Shown here: positions 61,474 through 64,000 of the stretch, piece by piece
How positions within the stretch are numbered: position 1 is the first letter of the stretch
Layout: each line of letters opens with the position of its first letter
Assembly (NCBI RefSeq): GCF_010093345.1
Contig: NZ_PDWT01000001.1
Location: 806,001 to 870,000, forward strand
DNA from: Pseudoxanthomonas yeongjuensis
GTDB lineage: Bacteria; Pseudomonadota; Gammaproteobacteria; Xanthomonadales; Xanthomonadaceae
Direction: 5' to 3'
Length of the DNA: 64,000 bases
The notes under the pieces: model-generated
Told to the model about the DNA's origin: nothing
The model's input: the letters and a program-made list of their open reading frames with translations, nothing else
Databases searched by the model: none
Program-made: the position numbers and the translations under genes

Positions 61474-63264
61474 TCAGTAAACGCGCGGCTTCGGCGGCAC
61501 CACGTCCACGTCCTTGCTCAACGTGTACATGTGCACCGGGCGGAAATCGAAACTGCACTGGCCCTTCTCGTCGACGTTGACCAGGGTGTGCTTCATCCAG
61601 TTGGCGTCGTCGCGATCCGGGAAGTCCTCGTGCGCGTGCGCGCCGCGGCTCTCGTGGCGCTGTTCGGCCGAATTGATCGTGGCCACCGCGTTCAGCAGCA
61701 GGTTGTGCAGCTCGTAGGTCTCGATCAGATCGGAATTCCAGACCAGCGAACGGTCGGAGACCTTGACGTCCTCGAACGAGGCGTAGATGTCGGCCATCTT
61801 GTCGCAGCCTTCCTTCAGCGTCTTGCTGGTGCGGAAGACCGCGGCATCGGCCTGCATCGTGCGCTGCATCTTGTCGCGGATCACCGCCGTCGGCGTGCCA
61901 CCGTTGGCGTTGCGCAGCTTGTCCAGGTGCGACAGCGCCTTGTCGCAGGCATCGGCCGGCAGGTCCTTGTGCGACGCGCCGGTCTTGATGGTTTCGGCGC
62001 AACGGTTGGCCACCGCGCGCCCGAACACCACCAGGTCGAGCAGCGAGTTCGAACCGAGGCGGTTGGCGCCATGCACGGACACGCAGGCCGCTTCGCCGAT
62101 CGCATACAGGCCCGGGACCACGGCATCGGGATCGTCGCCGACCTTGCGCACCACCTCGCCGTGGTAGTTGGTCGGGATGCCGCCCATGTTGTAGTGCACG
62201 GTCGGGATCACCGGGATCGGCTGCTTGGCCACATCGACGTTGGCGAAGATGCGCGCGCTTTCGGCGATGCCCGGGAGTTTCTCGTTGATCACTTCCGGCC
62301 CCAGGTGGGTCAGGTCGAGCAGGATGTGGTCCTTGTGCTCGCCGACGCCGCGGCCCTCGCGGATCTCGATCGTCATCGAGCGCGAGACCACGTCGCGCGA
62401 GGCCAGGTCCTTGTAGTGCGGGGCGTAGCGCTCCATGAAGCGCTCGCCGCTGCTGTTGCGCAGGATCCCGCCTTCGCCGCGCACGCCTTCGGTGATCAGG
62501 CAGCCGGCGCCGTAGATGCCGGTGGGATGGAACTGCACGAACTCCATGTCCTGCATCGGCAGGCCGGCGCGCAGTGCGAGCCCGCCGCCATCGCCGGTGC
62601 AGGTATGCGCCGAAGTGGCGCTGAAATACGCGCGGCCGTAACCGCCAGTGGCCAGGACCACGCCCTGGGCGCGGAACAGGTGCAGCGTGCCTTCGGCCAT
62701 GTCCAGGGCCAGCACGCCCTTGCAGGCGCCTTCCTCGTCGAAGATCAGGTCCAGGGCGAAGTATTCGATCATGAAGCGCGCATCGTGCTTCAACGACTGC
62801 TGGTACAGCGTGTGCAGCATGGCGTGGCCGGTACGGTCGGCGGCGGCGCAGGTGCGCTGCGCGGACGGGCCTTCGCCGTACTTGGTGGTCATGCCGCCGA
62901 ACGGACGCTGGTAGATCTTGCCCTCTTCGGTACGGCTGAACGGCACGCCGTAGTGCTCCAGTTCGATGATCGCGGGGATGGCCTCGCGGCACATGTACTC
63001 GATCGCATCCTGGTCGCCCAGCCAGTCCGAGCCCTTGATGGTGTCGTAGAAGTGGTAGCGCCAGTCGTCCTCGCCCATGTTGCCCAGCGCGGCGGAAATA
63101 CCGCCTTGCGCGGCGACCGTATGCGAACGGGTCGGGAACACCTTGGTCAGACACACCGTCTGCAGGCCCTTGGCGGCCAGGCCGAAAGTGGCGCGCAGCC
63201 CGGCGCCGCCGGCGCCGACCACGACCATGTCGTACTTGTGTTCGGTGATCTTGTAAGCGGACAT
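61474..63264 (-). CDS. sdhA: succinate dehydrogenase flavoprotein subunit
   Basis: 596 residues, oxidises succinate to fumarate. FAD motif [17 protein letters not shown], covalent-FAD histidine in [10 protein letters not shown], active-site region [20 protein letters not shown] and the HPTGIYGAG segment. The ATG at 63264 is used; a TTG one codon upstream is in frame. Three nt after sdhD. Confidence 0.97.
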   Translation of the reverse strand: MSAYKITEHKYDMVVVGAGGAGLRATFGLAAKGLQTVCLTKVFPTRSHTVAAQGGISAALGNMGEDDWRYHFYDTIKGSDWLGDQDAIEYMCREAIPAIIELEHYGVPFSRTEEGKIYQRPFGGMTTKYGEGPSAQRTCAAADRTGHAMLHTLYQQSLKHDARFMIEYFALDLIFDEEGACKGVLALDMAEGTLHLFRAQGVVLATGGYGRAYFSATSAHTCTGDGGGLALRAGLPMQDMEFVQFHPTGIYGAGCLITEGVRGEGGILRNSSGERFMERYAPHYKDLASRDVVSRSMTIEIREGRGVGEHKDHILLDLTHLGPEVINEKLPGIAESARIFANVDVAKQPIPVIPTVHYNMGGIPTNYHGEVVRKVGDDPDAVVPGLYAIGEAACVSVHGANRLGSNSLLDLVVFGRAVANRCAETIKTGASHKDLPADACDKALSHLDKLRNANGGTPTAVIRDKMQRTMQADAAVFRTSKTLKEGCDKMADIYASFEDVKVSDRSLVWNSDLIETYELHNLLLNAVATINSAEQRHESRGAHAHEDFPDRDDANWMKHTLVNVDEKGQCSFDFRPVHMYTLSKDVDVVPPKPRVY

Positions 63265-63267
63265 CAA

Positions 63268-63654
63268 TCAGTTCCCCAACGCAATGCGGACCACGGCGAA
63301 AACGCTGGCCAGCGCGCCAAGGATGCAGACGAAACGCACCGCGATCTGCGCGGTCAGTGCCAGGCCATGGCTGTGCACGTAATCCTCGATGACCACCTGC
63401 ACGCCTAGTTGCGCATGCCAGAACATCGCCACCAGGAAGGCGATCAGCAGCATCGCGTTCCACGGCCTGGCGACCGCGTCGGTGGCGGTCAGGTAATCGG
63501 CGTGCATCAGGCCGACGACGAAGTACACGAACCAGCAGGCCAGGAATACCAGGGCGATCGCGGTCAGGCGCTGGACGAGGAAGTGGCCAGTGCCCTCCTT
63601 CGCCGAGCCCAGGCCTTTGGCGACCTTCAACGGGGTCCGGTAACGAAGGCTCAT
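63268..63654 (-). CDS. sdhD: succinate dehydrogenase membrane anchor SdhD
   Basis: 128 residues with three membrane helices. [19 protein letters not shown] holds the heme-ligand His and the quinone-site Asp-Tyr pair. ATG at 63654 overlaps the sdhC stop (ATGA). Confidence 0.94.
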   Translation of the reverse strand: MSLRYRTPLKVAKGLGSAKEGTGHFLVQRLTAIALVFLACWFVYFVVGLMHADYLTATDAVARPWNAMLLIAFLVAMFWHAQLGVQVVIEDYVHSHGLALTAQIAVRFVCILGALASVFAVVRIALGN

Positions 63655-64000
63655 AGCCAGCCTCCCTTGGCTGCGACCGCGCCCCATATCGCCCCGGTCA
63701 GCAACAGGCTGCCGAACACCGACAACCAGCCATTGCGAACGAAGGCCGGGATGCTGAAGCCGAAACCCGCGTCCTGCACCAGGTGGCGGATGCCGTTGAG
63801 CAGGTGGTAGGCGAAGGCCCAGGTCCAGCCGAACAACACCGCCAGGCCGAACCAGGAACCGGCCAGGTCGCGCACGCAATCCCAGGCTTCGGAGCCGGTG
63901 GCCAGGGCCAGCAATGCCGCCGCGATCAGCAGCGCGCCGAAGGCGAGGATGATTCCGGTGGCCCGATGGATGATGGAAGTCATCATCTGGATCTGCCAGC
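63651..64000 (-). CDS. sdhC: succinate dehydrogenase cytochrome b556 subunit SdhC (partial)
   Basis: The frame runs off the right edge. At the edge it reads [15 protein letters not shown], the conserved first helix of SdhC, so the true start lies beyond 64000 and the ATGs at the edge are internal. [14 protein letters not shown] contains the heme-b His. Three membrane helices. First gene of sdhCDAB. Confidence 0.94.
   Translation of the reverse strand, partial: WQIQMMTSIIHRATGIILAFGALLIAAALLALATGSEAWDCVRDLAGSWFGLAVLFGWTWAFAYHLLNGIRHLVQDAGFGFSIPAFVRNGWLSVFGSLLLTGAIWGAVAAKGGWL

Noticed and set aside
60674-63463. 929-residue frame that would fuse sequence under sdhA to SdhB
   Set aside because: The frame is open through sdhA only by GC bias. 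The SdhB sequence begins at the ATG at 61453, and the upstream part has no protein character.

Overview
The window is GC-rich gammaproteobacterial chromosome, most likely Xanthomonadaceae/Lysobacteraceae (Lysobacter, Luteimonas or Pseudoxanthomonas type). The evidence is the serC-pheA-aroA block, the msbA-lpxK-kdsB lipid A block joined to comEC, phasins with histone-like Lys/Ala tails, and many GTAG-type REP palindromes. Genus and species cannot be fixed from sequence alone.

Layout. 1-3.7 kb: aromatic and serine biosynthesis on the minus strand (aroA, pheA, serC). 3.9-5.6 kb: msrP-msrQ periplasmic methionine sulfoxide repair. 5.5-9.5 kb: an FHA membrane protein and a polyhydroxyalkanoate (PHA) granule-associated set (PHA_gran_rgn protein, patatin lipase, phasin). 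9.6 kb: a candidate C-rich small RNA. 9.8-10.7 kb: a membrane-anchored Mrr-like protein. 10.8-13.9 kb: an alcohol-forming fatty acyl-CoA reductase divergent from an acyl-CoA-binding protein and a TetR regulator. 13.9-19.3 kb: hypothetical proteins, a second phasin-like protein, a TPR protein, a rifamycin ADP-ribosyltransferase (arr) and a pirin. 19.8-23.0 kb: a 1054-residue trimeric autotransporter adhesin with a collagen-like insert. 23.1-32.9 kb: a LysR-controlled RND efflux operon carrying three SDR oxidoreductases. 33-38.5 kb: msrA, an FAD-dependent oxidoreductase, and an ECF41 sigma factor with its carboxymuconolactone decarboxylase partner, preceded by a perfect match to the ECF41 promoter consensus.

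39.2-42.0 kb is a small genomic island in tRNA-Val(CAC). It is bounded by the intact tRNA and a 37-nt copy of the tRNA 5' half. It carries an Xre-type regulator, a DUF262 protein, a HEPN-type putative ribonuclease with an RX4H motif, and an AlpA/excisionase-like protein, but no integrase. It looks like a compact defence cassette and is the most accessory part of the window.

42-64 kb is core genome, all on the minus strand except the desaturase. It holds an FMN-dependent glutamate synthase-like protein; the operon uvrC-pgsA-tRNA-Gly-tRNA-Cys-tRNA-Leu; an NHL-repeat protein; comEC-exbB-exbD-msbA-lpxK-(224-nt gap with a 7-bp repeat)-kdsB-LMW phosphatase; a fatty acid desaturase; lolC-lolD; sdhE-ygfX; a MAPEG protein; and sdhCDAB, with sdhC running off the right edge. 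Many of these genes overlap by ATGA, which indicates translational coupling. Gene functions are assigned from motifs and family knowledge read by eye; no database search was run.
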